NCBI GenBank assembly: GCA_039818665.1
Contig: JBCBTJ010000007.1
Coordinates: forward strand, 13,559 to 77,558
Direction: 5' to 3'
Length of the DNA: 64,000 nt
Source: JBCBTJ01 sp039818665
GTDB lineage: Bacteria; Pseudomonadota; Alphaproteobacteria; Caulobacterales; Hyphomonadaceae
Shown here: positions 33,888 through 42,964 of the stretch, piece by piece
Layout: each line of letters starts with the position of its first letter
Numbering within the stretch: the stretch's first letter is position 1
Notes under the pieces: generated by a model
Databases searched by the model: none
Told to the model about the DNA's origin: nothing
The model's input: the letters and a program-made list of their open reading frames with translations, nothing else
Program-made: the position numbers and the translations under genes

Positions 33888-35066
33888 ATGCGCGTCCTGA
33901 TCTACGCCCCGAACTACTGGCCCGCCGCGCGCTATGGCGGGCCCGTCCGTTCGAGCCGCGGGCTCGTCAAAGCGCTGGCGGAGCTTGGCCACGAGGTCGA
34001 GGTGTTCACGACAAGCGTCGACGGGCCGAACCGCCTGGACGCGCCGCCCGAGGCGGAGCTCGACGGCGCCCGTATCCGCTATTTCGACATCGCGCCGCCC
34101 AAGCGGTTCTACTATGCGCCCGACATGGGCCGCGCCTTGGACGCGGAAGCGGCAGACTTCGATGTGGTTCATATCAACGGCGCCTTCCTGTGGCCGGGCG
34201 GAAAGGCGGCGGCGGCGGCCCGGCGTGCGGACAGGCCCTACATCCTCTCGCCGCGCGGAATGCTCGCGCCGGAGCTGATCGCGGCGAAGTCCGGCCTCGC
34301 CAAGCGCGCTTGGATCGGGCTGAGCGGCCGGCGCCAGCTCGGCGGCGCGGCTGCGATCCATGTCACCTCCGACGTTGAGACCGCCGGCCTCTCCCGGCTT
34401 GGGCTGGACCTTGCGCCGATGGTCAAAATCGCAAATGGCGTTGATCCGCCCGCTAAAGAACCGAGCCCTGAGCTTGTCGACGACTTGTGGCGGGGCGCGC
34501 CGCAAGGCCGGCGCGTCGCCTTCCTGGCGAGGCTAGACTGGAAGAAGGGCGTCGATCTCGCTGTGGAGGCGGCGCTGGCGGCGCCGGCGGCGCATTTGAG
34601 GATCGCAGGACCCGACCAAGACGGATTGCGGCAAGGATTGGAGCGACGGATCTCAGCGGCCGGCGCGGCCCGGCGCATCAGATTCATCGGGCCTTTGGAC
34701 GAAGCTCGAAAATGGGCGTTCCTTTCAGGCGCCGACGTGTTTCTCGCGCCATCGCTGAATGAGAATTTCGGCATCGCCGCGGCGGAGGCCTTGGCGCTCG
34801 GCGCGCCCGTCGTCTGCAGCGCCGGCGTCGGCGCGGGCGAGATCGTGCGAAGGATCGACGCCGCTTGCGTCGTTCCGCGGCGGACGGAGGCGCTCGCGCG
34901 CGCATTAGCGGGGTTGCTCAGCGCGCCGGCGCGGCGCGCCGCCTTTGGCGCGGCCGCCAAAGCGCTGATGGCCGCCGAGTATTCCTGGGGCGCGATCGGG
35001 CGGGACATGGCCCAGACGTACGCCGCTGCGATCGAAACGCGGGCGGCGGAGGCGACGCCGGCGTGA
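33888..35066 (+). CDS. glycosyltransferase family 4
   Basis: 392 residues. YAPNYWPAARYGGPVRSSRG is the acceptor-side loop; LSPRGMLAPELIAAKSG is characteristic of GT4 enzymes of exopolysaccharide loci. Donor domain with VAFLARLDWKKGVDLAVEA and E-x7-E motif ENFGIAAAE. Stop overlaps the wzx GTG by 4 nt. Confidence 0.88.
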   Translation: MRVLIYAPNYWPAARYGGPVRSSRGLVKALAELGHEVEVFTTSVDGPNRLDAPPEAELDGARIRYFDIAPPKRFYYAPDMGRALDAEAADFDVVHINGAFLWPGGKAAAAARRADRPYILSPRGMLAPELIAAKSGLAKRAWIGLSGRRQLGGAAAIHVTSDVETAGLSRLGLDLAPMVKIANGVDPPAKEPSPELVDDLWRGAPQGRRVAFLARLDWKKGVDLAVEAALAAPAAHLRIAGPDQDGLRQGLERRISAAGAARRIRFIGPLDEARKWAFLSGADVFLAPSLNENFGIAAAEALALGAPVVCSAGVGAGEIVRRIDAACVVPRRTEALARALAGLLSAPARRAAFGAAAKALMAAEYSWGAIGRDMAQTYAAAIETRAAEATPA

Positions 35067-36331
35067 CGGCGACGGCGGCCAAGCGCACCGGCTGGCTGCG
35101 AGCGGTTGCGACGCTCGCCAGCGGACAAGGCCTCGCCGCGCTTGCGCCCTTGGCGGCCGCACCGGCGCTCGGGCGTCTCTACACGCCGGCCGACTATGGC
35201 GCGCTTGCAGCCTTCTTGGCCTTCGGCGGTCTGTTTCACGCAATCGGCGCGCTGCAGCTGCAATATGCGATCATCGCTGAAGCGGACGAGCAGAATGCGG
35301 AGGATCTGGTTTGGGTCTGCCTTGCGGCCGCGGCCGCGACAGCGCTGGCGGCGACGCCGGCGGCGTTCGGCGCTTATTGGCTCGCCGCCTTAAGCGAGGC
35401 GTTCGCTCCGGTCGCCCCTTGGGCCCTCCTGCTCCCGTTCACGAGTTTCGCGGCCGGCGCGATCGCCGGCCTCGGCGCGCTGGCGAACCGGCGCGCGCAA
35501 TACGGCGCGCTGGCGCGTATTCCGCTCGCAGCGGCGCTTGTGACAGCGACGACGGCGATTTGGCTCGGGCTCGTCGGCTGGACCCCGCATGGATTGTTCA
35601 TCGCCTACGCCGCAGGACAGGCCGTCGCGCTCGCGGCCCATCTTCGCCTATGGCGGACCCTCGCGCCCCACGCCAAGCCGCCAAGCGTTCGGCGAGGGTC
35701 GCGCCTCGCCCAGCGCCATCGCCGCTTTGTCTTCTTTACGCTGCCAGCCCAATTCGTTGGCGCGCTCAATCAGCAAATGCCGGCCTATGCGCTCGCCGCA
35801 ATCGGCGCAGCGCCATTGCTTGGCGCCTTCAACCGGGCGCGCCAGCTTGCGGCCGCGCCCATGAGCTTGTTGGGCGCGGCGGCCGGTCAGGTTTTCCAAG
35901 AGCGCGCCGCCGCCGAATTCCGGGCGAGCGGTAGCTGTCGCGCGCTCTTCGTCCGGGCCGCCATATCCTTGGCGCTGATCGGCGCGCCGGCGTGTCTGGC
36001 GCTCGCTTTGGCGGCGCCCACGCTCTTCGCATGGGTCTTGGGTCCGAATTGGACCGAGGCGGGCGAGATCGCCGCGCTGCTCGCGCCCATGTTGCTGCTG
36101 CGCTTGATCTGCTCTCCGCTCTCAAGCGTGTTCTACGTCGCCGGCGCGCAGCGACTGGACTTTTTCCTGTCCTGCGCGGCGACAACGCTCCTGGGCGTTT
36201 GCGTCGCCGGACCACTCCTCGCCGGATGGCCGCCCCGGTCGGCGATCGCCGGATATGCGCTCGGCTTTAGCCTGACCTATGCCGTCTACCTGGCGGCCGC
36301 GTGGCGGCTTAGCGAGGAGCGCCGCGTATGA
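35063..36331 (+). CDS. Wzx-type oligosaccharide flippase (putative)
   Basis: 422 residues from the GTG at 35063. About twelve helices; N-terminal segment LASGQGLAALAPLAAAPALG and LYTPADYGALAAFLAFGGLF, followed by FFTLPAQFVGALNQQMPAYALA, are typical of polysaccharide-biosynthesis MATE-like flippases. Flips undecaprenyl-linked repeat units to the periplasm. Coupled by 4-nt overlaps on both sides. Confidence 0.88.
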   Translation: MTATAAKRTGWLRAVATLASGQGLAALAPLAAAPALGRLYTPADYGALAAFLAFGGLFHAIGALQLQYAIIAEADEQNAEDLVWVCLAAAAATALAATPAAFGAYWLAALSEAFAPVAPWALLLPFTSFAAGAIAGLGALANRRAQYGALARIPLAAALVTATTAIWLGLVGWTPHGLFIAYAAGQAVALAAHLRLWRTLAPHAKPPSVRRGSRLAQRHRRFVFFTLPAQFVGALNQQMPAYALAAIGAAPLLGAFNRARQLAAAPMSLLGAAAGQVFQERAAAEFRASGSCRALFVRAAISLALIGAPACLALALAAPTLFAWVLGPNWTEAGEIAALLAPMLLLRLICSPLSSVFYVAGAQRLDFFLSCAATTLLGVCVAGPLLAGWPPRSAIAGYALGFSLTYAVYLAAAWRLSEERRV

Positions 36332-36969
36332 ACGCTTTGGCGCGGCGGGCGTTGCAGGCGCCATTCCGCGTCTCGGCGCGGGCGATGCGGCGGGTTCCGG
36401 GCTTCAAGCTGTTCGACGAAACGCGCGACACGCAAACGCCGGTGACCGTCGGCATGTGGGTGCGTCAACAGGTGTTCGGCGTCAATCACGGGCCCTATTG
36501 GCCGGTGCATCCGACCAGTCGCGTCGTCGGTTGGCGCAACGTCCTAGCAGGCGTGGAGACGTCGCCCGGTTACATGCCCGGCTGCTATGTCCAAGCGCTG
36601 GGGACGATCGAGATCGGCGACTACACTCAGATCGGGCCGAGCGTCGGCCTGATCAGCGCCAATCACGAACCCGGCGATCTACGTCGCCATCGGATCGGAA
36701 AAATCACGATCGGACGATATTGCTGGCTCGGCATGGGGGCGATGGTTTTGCCGGACGTGACCTTGGGCGATTTCACCGTTGTCGGCGCCGGCGCGGTGGT
36801 GACGCGGTCGTTCCCTGACGGCTATTGCGTGATCGCTGGCAACCCCGCAGCGCCGATCAGGTCCCTCGATCCGGAGGCCTGCACGCGCCATCGCAGTCGG
36901 CGCGAATATCACGGCTTCATCCCGAAAGCGCGCTTCGCCGCCTTTCGCGCTGCAGAGCTCGCGCTGTGA
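36328..36969 (+). CDS. hexapeptide-repeat O-acetyltransferase
   Basis: 213 residues. Helical N-terminus, then left-handed beta-helix repeats: VSARAMRRVPGF..., GDYTQIGPSVGLISANHEP, ITIGRYCWLGMGAMVLPDVT, GDFTVVGAGAVVTRSF and AGNPAAPIR. Such enzymes acetylate sugars of surface glycans; resembles colanic-acid/LPS acetyltransferases. Flanked by 4-nt overlaps with wzx and hisH-like genes. Confidence 0.85.
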   Translation: MNALARRALQAPFRVSARAMRRVPGFKLFDETRDTQTPVTVGMWVRQQVFGVNHGPYWPVHPTSRVVGWRNVLAGVETSPGYMPGCYVQALGTIEIGDYTQIGPSVGLISANHEPGDLRRHRIGKITIGRYCWLGMGAMVLPDVTLGDFTVVGAGAVVTRSFPDGYCVIAGNPAAPIRSLDPEACTRHRSRREYHGFIPKARFAAFRAAELAL

Positions 36970-37625
36970 GCCGGCCGGAAATCCACGTGGTCGACTATGG
37001 CGCGGGAAACTCGAAATCCGTGCTGAACATGCTTCGCGCCCTGGATCTGCCGGCCCGCTTATCGTCGGAGCCAGGCGATCTGCTCACGGCAGAGCGTTTG
37101 ATCTTGCCAGGCGTCGGACACATGGATCATGGCGCGGCGACGCTGCGCGGGCGCGGCCTCGCGGACGCTTTAAAGCGGCGTTGCCTCGAAGACGGGGCGC
37201 CCTTGCTCGGCATTTGCCTTGGGGCGCAGATGCTGACGCGCGGCGGCGGCGAGGGGCGTGCGGACGGTCTCGGCTGGATCGGCGCGGAAACGCGCGCGTT
37301 CGACACGCGCGAAATCGGCGGGCTGCCCGTCCCGCATATGGGCTGGGCGGACACCTGGGCCGTGCGAGACAACCCGCTTCTGCCGCCAACCTCGACCGAA
37401 GCGCGATTTTACTACGCCCACGGATTTCACATCGTCTGCGACGATCCGGCGGATGCGGTTCTTCAGGCTGAGTATGGCCGCGCCTTCGTCGCCGGATTTC
37501 AGCGCGGGAACCTCGTCGGCGTTCAGTTTCACCCCGAAAAGAGCCACCGCTTCGGCGTGGCGTTGCTCGCGCGCTTCGCCGCTTGGACGCCCGCGGCGGC
37601 GAGGAAGGGCGGTATCGCCGCATGA
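36966..37625 (+). CDS. hisH2: HisH-like glutaminase of the WbpG amidination system
   Basis: 219 residues from a GTG overlapping the previous stop. Class I glutamine amidotransferase with an intact triad: Cys84 (LLGICLGAQML), His189 and Glu191 (VGVQFHPEKS). VVDYGAGNSKSVLNMLRAL is the IGPS-glutaminase start. Located with hisF-like and wbpG-like genes exactly as in the P. aeruginosa O5 locus, so it probably supplies ammonia for amidine formation rather than for histidine synthesis. Confidence 0.88.
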   Translation: MSRPEIHVVDYGAGNSKSVLNMLRALDLPARLSSEPGDLLTAERLILPGVGHMDHGAATLRGRGLADALKRRCLEDGAPLLGICLGAQMLTRGGGEGRADGLGWIGAETRAFDTREIGGLPVPHMGWADTWAVRDNPLLPPTSTEARFYYAHGFHIVCDDPADAVLQAEYGRAFVAGFQRGNLVGVQFHPEKSHRFGVALLARFAAWTPAAARKGGIAA

Positions 37626-38395
37626 GGCGCCGCCCGCCCCGCCCGCGCATCATTCCCACCCTGCTCATCGACCGGAGCGGGGCCCTGGTCAAAACGGTCC
37701 GCTTTCGCCGCCGGACTTATCTGGGCGATCCGGTCAATGCGGTGAGGATCTTCAATCTAAAAGAAGTCGACGAGCTGATCCTGCTGGACATCGACGCCAC
37801 GCGCGATGGCCGCCCGCCGAATTTCGAGCGCATCGAGGCGATTGCAAGCGAGGCGTTTCTGCCCCTCGCCTATGGCGGCGGACTGCGAGACCTGGACGCG
37901 GCGAGCCGAGCATTCGACTGCGGGGTGGAGAAGGTGGTGTTGACGTCTTGCCTCACCGGCGGGCCCTGGCTGATCGAAGCGGCCGCCGCGCGCTACGGGT
38001 CGCAGGCGATTGTCGCTTGTCTGCCGGTGAAAGCCTATTGGCGTCGGCGGCGCGTGCATCTCCCCGCAGGCGGCGCGCCGATGATCTCAGATCCCGCCGC
38101 GGCCGCCAAAGCCGCCGTCGACGCCGGGGCGGGCGAGCTCTTGATCTACGCCGTTGATCGGGATGGGACCTATGCAGGTTACGACCTGCCCTTGCTCGCC
38201 GACATCGCCGCGCAGGTGGACGCGCCCGTCGTCGCGTGCGGCGGCGCGCGCGGTGTTGAGGACTTTGCCGCCGCGGTGGATCAGGCCGGCTGCGCCGCCG
38301 CCGCGGCGGGCAGCGTATTTCTGTTTCAGGCCAAAGGTCGGGGCGCCTTGATCTCCTATCCCTCGCGCGAGGCGGTCGAGGCGGCATGGGCGTAG
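37622..38395 (+). CDS. hisF2: HisF-like ammonia-channel protein of the WbpG amidination system
   Basis: 257-residue (beta/alpha)8 barrel related to the HisF cyclase: GGGLRDLDAASRAFDCGVEKVV, LLIYAVDRDGTYAGYDLPLL, VACGGARGVEDFAAAV. Both catalytic aspartates of true HisF appear to be lost: the first strand reads RIIPTLLID (Asp11 position is Leu) and the fifth ACLPVKAYW (Asp130 position is Pro). It is thus unlikely to make IGP and most likely only tunnels ammonia from the HisH partner to WbpG. 4-nt overlap with the HisH gene. Confidence 0.88.
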   Translation: MRRRPPRPRIIPTLLIDRSGALVKTVRFRRRTYLGDPVNAVRIFNLKEVDELILLDIDATRDGRPPNFERIEAIASEAFLPLAYGGGLRDLDAASRAFDCGVEKVVLTSCLTGGPWLIEAAAARYGSQAIVACLPVKAYWRRRRVHLPAGGAPMISDPAAAAKAAVDAGAGELLIYAVDRDGTYAGYDLPLLADIAAQVDAPVVACGGARGVEDFAAAVDQAGCAAAAAGSVFLFQAKGRGALISYPSREAVEAAWA

Positions 38396-39558
38396 CGTTG
38401 CAGCAGGCGGCGGGGCTCGGCGGGGAGGCGCGAATCTGCGCGAAGACCGTCATGGACACCAGCGACCCGGACATTCGGTTTGATGAGGCCGGGGTATGTC
38501 ACTATTGGCGCGCGTTCGAGACATTTCGCCAGTCTCTTCCGAGTGCGGAAGACCGGGCGCTCGAGCTGGATCGGATCGCAGGCCTTGTCCGCGCCGCCGG
38601 CCGAGGACGAAGCCATGATTGCGTGCTCGGCTTGTCGGGCGGGGTCGACAGCTCCTATCTCGCCTTGGTCGCCCGCGATCTCGGACTGCGGCCGTTGCTC
38701 GTGCATTTCGACAATGGCTGGAACACCGAGCGCGCGGTGTCGAACATCGACGCCATCGCCTCAGCGCTCGGCGCCCAACTTGAGACCTATGTCATGGACT
38801 GGCCGGCCTTCCGCGACTTGCAACGGGCGTATTTCAAAGCCTCGGTCGTCGACCTGGAGGTCCCGACCGATCACATGATCTTCGGCGCTTTGCATCAGAT
38901 CGCCGCGCGGCGGGGCATTCGGCACATTCTTTCCGGCGCGAATTTCGCCACGGAATGGCTGATGCCGGCGAGCTGGAATTATCGCAAGCAGGACCTCGTC
39001 AATCTGCTCGCGATTCACCAGCGGTTTGGAGAACAGCCGCTGCGGCGTTTGCCCAAGCTCGGGCTCTGGCAACAGGCTTGGTATCATCACGCCCGCCGCG
39101 TTCGCACAGTCGCGTTTTTGGATCTCGTTCCCTATGAGAAAGGCGCCGCGGCCGCGCGGCTCGAGGCGGAGACCGGATGGCGCGACTATGGCGGCAAGCA
39201 CCATGAGTCGGTGTTTACGCGCTTCTATCAAGGCTATGTGCTTCCCCGGAAATTCGGGATCGACAAACGCAAGGCGCACCTGTCCAACCAGATCATGATG
39301 GGCGCGATCAGCCGCGAGGCGGCGTTGGACGCTTTGGCGCAGCCGCCCTACGACCCTGGGCGACAACAGCGCGACAAGGCCTATGTGGCCAAGAAGCTCG
39401 GCTTCAGCGAAGACGCGTTCGAGGGGCTCCTCGACGCACCGGGCGTGCCGCATGCCCGCTATGGCACAGACGCGCCGATGCGCCGGCGCTACATGGCCGT
39501 GATGCGCTGGGCGGGGCGCGCGCGCGATACTATCCGGCGCCGGAGCAGCGCCGCTTAG
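38386..39558 (+). CDS. wbpG: WbpG-like N-acetyl-sugar amidotransferase
   Basis: 390 residues. PP-loop ATP pyrophosphatase signature LGLSGGVDSSYLAL (84-90 for SGGVDSS); adenylates the sugar acetamido group, which ammonia then converts to acetamidino. TVMDTSDPDIRFDEAGVC at 20-38 replaces the usual two Cys-x2-Cys knuckles: the first reads ICAKT and the second GVCHYW, so only two of the four cysteines remain. GYVLPRKFGIDKRKAHLSNQ and SREAAL are family-specific. Starts inside the hisF2 end (10-nt overlap). Confidence 0.88.
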   Translation: MGVALQQAAGLGGEARICAKTVMDTSDPDIRFDEAGVCHYWRAFETFRQSLPSAEDRALELDRIAGLVRAAGRGRSHDCVLGLSGGVDSSYLALVARDLGLRPLLVHFDNGWNTERAVSNIDAIASALGAQLETYVMDWPAFRDLQRAYFKASVVDLEVPTDHMIFGALHQIAARRGIRHILSGANFATEWLMPASWNYRKQDLVNLLAIHQRFGEQPLRRLPKLGLWQQAWYHHARRVRTVAFLDLVPYEKGAAAARLEAETGWRDYGGKHHESVFTRFYQGYVLPRKFGIDKRKAHLSNQIMMGAISREAALDALAQPPYDPGRQQRDKAYVAKKLGFSEDAFEGLLDAPGVPHARYGTDAPMRRRYMAVMRWAGRARDTIRRRSSAA

Positions 39559-39569
39559 GGTCCAACCCG

Positions 39570-40691
39570 ATGTTTTTCGGCGCCTCTAAGACGATCTACA
39601 TCATCTCGCCCCAACCCTGGGACGGGCTTCCCGTATCAAAACATCATTATGCGTCAGAACTCGCGACGCTGGGACACCAAGTCTATTTCATTGAGCCGCC
39701 GCATACGGAGCGCATGTCGTCCGACATCACGGTCCGCCCCACTGAAACCCGGGGCGTCTCCTCCGTCGCCTACGGCCTGCCCTTCCCCTATGCGTTGAAG
39801 TTTCGATGGCGCGGCCAATTCGATTATCAGATGCGGCGCCAAGCACGCCGACTGGTCGATGCGATCGGCGCGGCGCCAGACTTGGTTTGGGATTTCGATA
39901 ACGCCTATCAATTCGCCGATCTCGCCGCGTTCGGCCCGGCGCTCAAACTGTTTCACTTGATGGACGCGCCGCCGACGGATCACTGTTCAAATAAGAACGC
40001 CGACATGGTCTTGTCCGTCTCGCAGGCCTTTCTCGACAAGATCCGTCATCCGGCGGCGCGCAAGCGCCTCGTGCCGCATGGGCTGAACCGGGCGCACGAG
40101 GCTTACGCCCGCCGCGCCTTGGCGGGGTCAGCGGATCGACGGGTCCAAGAGCGCCCTGTCGCCGCCTATGTCGGCAATCTCAGCGCCGCGGGCTTGGACT
40201 GGGACACGCTGTTCGAGATCATTGACCGAAATCCCGGCGTTGAGTTTCGCCTTATCGGCCCCCACGAGGACCGGACGGCGTTGGCGACGCGCTTAAGAAC
40301 CCGCCCCAATTGCACGGCCATGGGGACGCTGCCGGCCGAAGAGATCCTCGCCATGGCGGCGGAGGTGGATGTCTGGCTCGCGTGCTATGCGCCTCTACGC
40401 ACCGAAAACGGCGCTGAAAACGCACACAAAATCTTGGAATATTTGGCCACAGGCAAAGCGGTCCTCGCAAACCGGATGGCGGCCTACGAAGACTCTCATT
40501 TGGTGTACGGCGCAGCGTCCCCGGGCAATGAAGACATGCCGGAGCGGCTCGCGCGCTTGGTCGGAGCCCGTGCGTCGATCAATGCGCCAAGACTGCAAAG
40601 AGAGCGCGCCGCGCACGCCCTAGATCACGCCTATCGCCGCCACCTCCGCACCATCACCGAACCTATCCAACCTCTTTGCGCGCCGGCTTAG
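39570..40691 (+). CDS. glycosyltransferase (GT4-like)
   Basis: 373 residues. N-terminal YIISPQPWDGLPVSKHHYASEL and LGHQVYFIEPPHTERM; VAAYVGNLSAAGLDWDTLFEI and ENAHKILEYLATGKAVLAN belong to the donor half. Start ATG 39570, 11 nt after wbpG. Its stop overlaps that of the convergent esterase (TTAG). Sugar specificity unknown. Confidence 0.85.
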   Translation: MFFGASKTIYIISPQPWDGLPVSKHHYASELATLGHQVYFIEPPHTERMSSDITVRPTETRGVSSVAYGLPFPYALKFRWRGQFDYQMRRQARRLVDAIGAAPDLVWDFDNAYQFADLAAFGPALKLFHLMDAPPTDHCSNKNADMVLSVSQAFLDKIRHPAARKRLVPHGLNRAHEAYARRALAGSADRRVQERPVAAYVGNLSAAGLDWDTLFEIIDRNPGVEFRLIGPHEDRTALATRLRTRPNCTAMGTLPAEEILAMAAEVDVWLACYAPLRTENGAENAHKILEYLATGKAVLANRMAAYEDSHLVYGAASPGNEDMPERLARLVGARASINAPRLQRERAAHALDHAYRRHLRTITEPIQPLCAPA

Positions 40692-42889
40692 AATCCGGAC
40701 CCGTCATAGAACGCTTCTCCCAGTGCGATCGCACCCTGGGCGTCAAAATGAACTTGATCGGCTTGCCGACTAAACCCGTCCGTATCGATTATATCCGCGT
40801 CCGCGTTGACCGCCGCGAAATCGGCTTGCGCCTGGCGCACCTCGGCGATCGCGGCGGCGTCCGCGGCCGGATCGAGCGCGCCCGTGCGGCCGACCAGCAT
40901 GCGCACGCCCGCATCATATCCCGTATAGGTTTTCACCGCGTTCCACAGCGCCTGGAGCCCCGCGCCGTAGGCGCTCGAATAGGCCGTCGACAGCGCGTCC
41001 TCCTCGCCTTGCATCCACCACAGCGCCCGCAGGCGCGGCCCGACGCCCTGGGCGAGCAGTCTTTGTTCGGTGTCCCACCAATGGCTAAGCGCGGCGTGAA
41101 AGATCCCATGGGTGGGCAATTCGTCCGGATGCCAGCTGACATTCGCGCCGACGCCCGTCGTCGACGGCGCCATGAAGGTCGCCGGGATGGCGAACTTGTT
41201 GACCACGAGCGGGCGCACTCGGGTCGTGTCGGCGTCTTCGCGCCGCCAGGCCGCGCCAAGCTCCGGCCCAAAATCGGACGATGGCGCGCTCATCTGCTGA
41301 TTGTCGCCGAGCACGAACGGCTCCGGCGAGGCGTAGTTCGCCCCCGCTTCGCGATCATTCGCGGGCGCGATCAGAACGTGGCGCGCCGGCGCCCGCGCCT
41401 GATCCGCGGCCGAAAGATCCGCGAAGGGCGCCCGGCCCTCGGCGTTCGACTGACCCCAGAGGAGGGCGCAGTCATATGTCGCCGGGGCGTCGCGCCAATC
41501 GACGAGAAGACCGCGGGGCGCGGTCAGCGCGCGCACCGCATCGTAGACTTGGCGGCGTTCAGGGTCCGTCAGCGCGTCGTTCCAAACGCCGGCCCAGGCG
41601 ATCTCAAACTCTTCAAGCCGGTACACAGGCGAGGTGGTGTCGAAAGTATGCCGGCCGCCGAAGCCGAGGGGCGTCGTGAAAGCCTGGTCGAACTCGATGA
41701 AGAGGATCTGCCAGCCGCCCCGATTGAGGCGGTGGGCGGCCTGGCCGCTGCTTTGGCGGAAGGCCAGCGGGGCGACGCCCTGGCCGCCGCCGACATGATG
41801 GCCCCAAGCGGGGTTGGCCGTGTCCGCCAACACGCCATGGCCGGAGCTCGCGCCGCCGGACAGAATGAAGCCCGAGGACAGGCCGCGCTTTTGCCGGCAA
41901 AGAAACGCCACCGTCCGCGCGCCGGGGATCGTCGGCGTCTGCACGACGCCCAGCTCCACGCGCAAGCCGCGCCGCGTCCATTCTGGCGATGCGGAATAGG
42001 CGGTTTGAAACGCGGCGTCGAAGACAATGTCACGGCCGCCGCGGAGATCGCGGGCGCGCTCGCCGGCGCCCTCGTCGAAGCGCCATTCGGCGACCAAGCC
42101 GTCTGTATGCATCAGATCCGGCGGACCGGAGGCGGCGGACGGCGTCGGCGCCCATTGAAGATCGAAATCGGCCGCGGAGGATTTCATCAAGATCTCGCCC
42201 GGCGCGCCGCCGGCGGGCACACCGCCTCCGCCGATGGAGGAGTGTGGCAGGGTCACCGATCCGGTGGCGCTGTCGATGATGATGGCGTCGCGCCATGTCG
42301 CGCCGTCGGCCGCGACCTTGAAGCGGAAGTCATCGTCGCCGGCCAGGCCGATTTCGGCACGGCCGGAGAACCCGGACTGGAAGAGCACGCTCGCCGTGGC
42401 GCCCGCGCCGGCCTTGTTGATCTTGAGGCGGTGGTCCGCGCCCGCATGATTGAACAGGGCCGCGTCGGAGGCGACCGCAAGCTTGTTGGTCTCGTCGGCC
42501 GTCGCGTTGACGCCGACCAGCGGCGCCGGGTTTACGCCGCCCGAGGCGCCCGCCGCATCGTCCCACGCCGCGCCGTCCCATACGACAAGCCTCGCCTCGT
42601 CCACCAGCCAAGCGACCCAACCTATGGCGGGCGGATAGAACGCCCATGCGGCGTCTTGGAAAGCGGCGACCGCGCCGTCTTTGCCGCTCCAATCTCCGCT
42701 CGCGCCGGGCGCGACGATATGGCGATCGCCCTCGGCGGGATCGGCCGGGGGCGCGGCGAGATCTCGGTCTAAGACCGACAATTGAACGACGGCGTCGAGC
42801 GCGCGGATCGCCTCATTGTGGGTGACATGTTTCTGCGCCTGGGCCGGCAGAATGTAAGGCAAGTCCAGATTGGCGGACGTGTCGCTCAT
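40688..42889 (-). CDS. DUF2793-LamG-like-GDSL/SASA esterase fusion
   Basis: 733 residues. Residues 8-45 (LPYILPAQAQKHVTHNEAIR) and the following ~200 are DUF2793, a domain usually found beside phage or gene-transfer-agent tail genes. A Gly-rich hinge (217-232) leads to a LamG/concanavalin-like beta domain (about 260-440), then a SASA/SGNH hydrolase with nucleophile Ser481 in LLWGQSNAEG and Asp/His near the C-terminus (ADQVHFDAQG). A secretion signal is not visible. It may deacetylate the locus's polysaccharide. On the opposite strand to the flanking genes. Confidence 0.82.
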   Translation of the reverse strand: MSDTSANLDLPYILPAQAQKHVTHNEAIRALDAVVQLSVLDRDLAAPPADPAEGDRHIVAPGASGDWSGKDGAVAAFQDAAWAFYPPAIGWVAWLVDEARLVVWDGAAWDDAAGASGGVNPAPLVGVNATADETNKLAVASDAALFNHAGADHRLKINKAGAGATASVLFQSGFSGRAEIGLAGDDDFRFKVAADGATWRDAIIIDSATGSVTLPHSSIGGGGVPAGGAPGEILMKSSAADFDLQWAPTPSAASGPPDLMHTDGLVAEWRFDEGAGERARDLRGGRDIVFDAAFQTAYSASPEWTRRGLRVELGVVQTPTIPGARTVAFLCRQKRGLSSGFILSGGASSGHGVLADTANPAWGHHVGGGQGVAPLAFRQSSGQAAHRLNRGGWQILFIEFDQAFTTPLGFGGRHTFDTTSPVYRLEEFEIAWAGVWNDALTDPERRQVYDAVRALTAPRGLLVDWRDAPATYDCALLWGQSNAEGRAPFADLSAADQARAPARHVLIAPANDREAGANYASPEPFVLGDNQQMSAPSSDFGPELGAAWRREDADTTRVRPLVVNKFAIPATFMAPSTTGVGANVSWHPDELPTHGIFHAALSHWWDTEQRLLAQGVGPRLRALWWMQGEEDALSTAYSSAYGAGLQALWNAVKTYTGYDAGVRMLVGRTGALDPAADAAAIAEVRQAQADFAAVNADADIIDTDGFSRQADQVHFDAQGAIALGEAFYDGSGF

Positions 42890-42964
42890 GGTGTTTCGAA
42901 GCTCTCAAATGCTTGAAATCAGTCTAGGCGCCGCTTTCGGCGGGGCGGATAAAACCGCTCGGCG

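Noticed and set aside
36966..38395. Histidine biosynthesis genes hisH/hisF
   Set aside because: They lie within a glycan operon next to wbpG, and the HisF-like protein lacks both catalytic aspartates, so an amidination role fits better.
40676..42772. Long plus-strand open frame of about 700 codons opposite the DUF2793 esterase
   Set aside because: Its translation is Arg/Gly-rich without any domain; it is the antisense shadow of a real GC-rich gene. Similar shadows at 2152-3183, 3381-4376, 9759-10523 and 20521-21810 were left out for the same reason.
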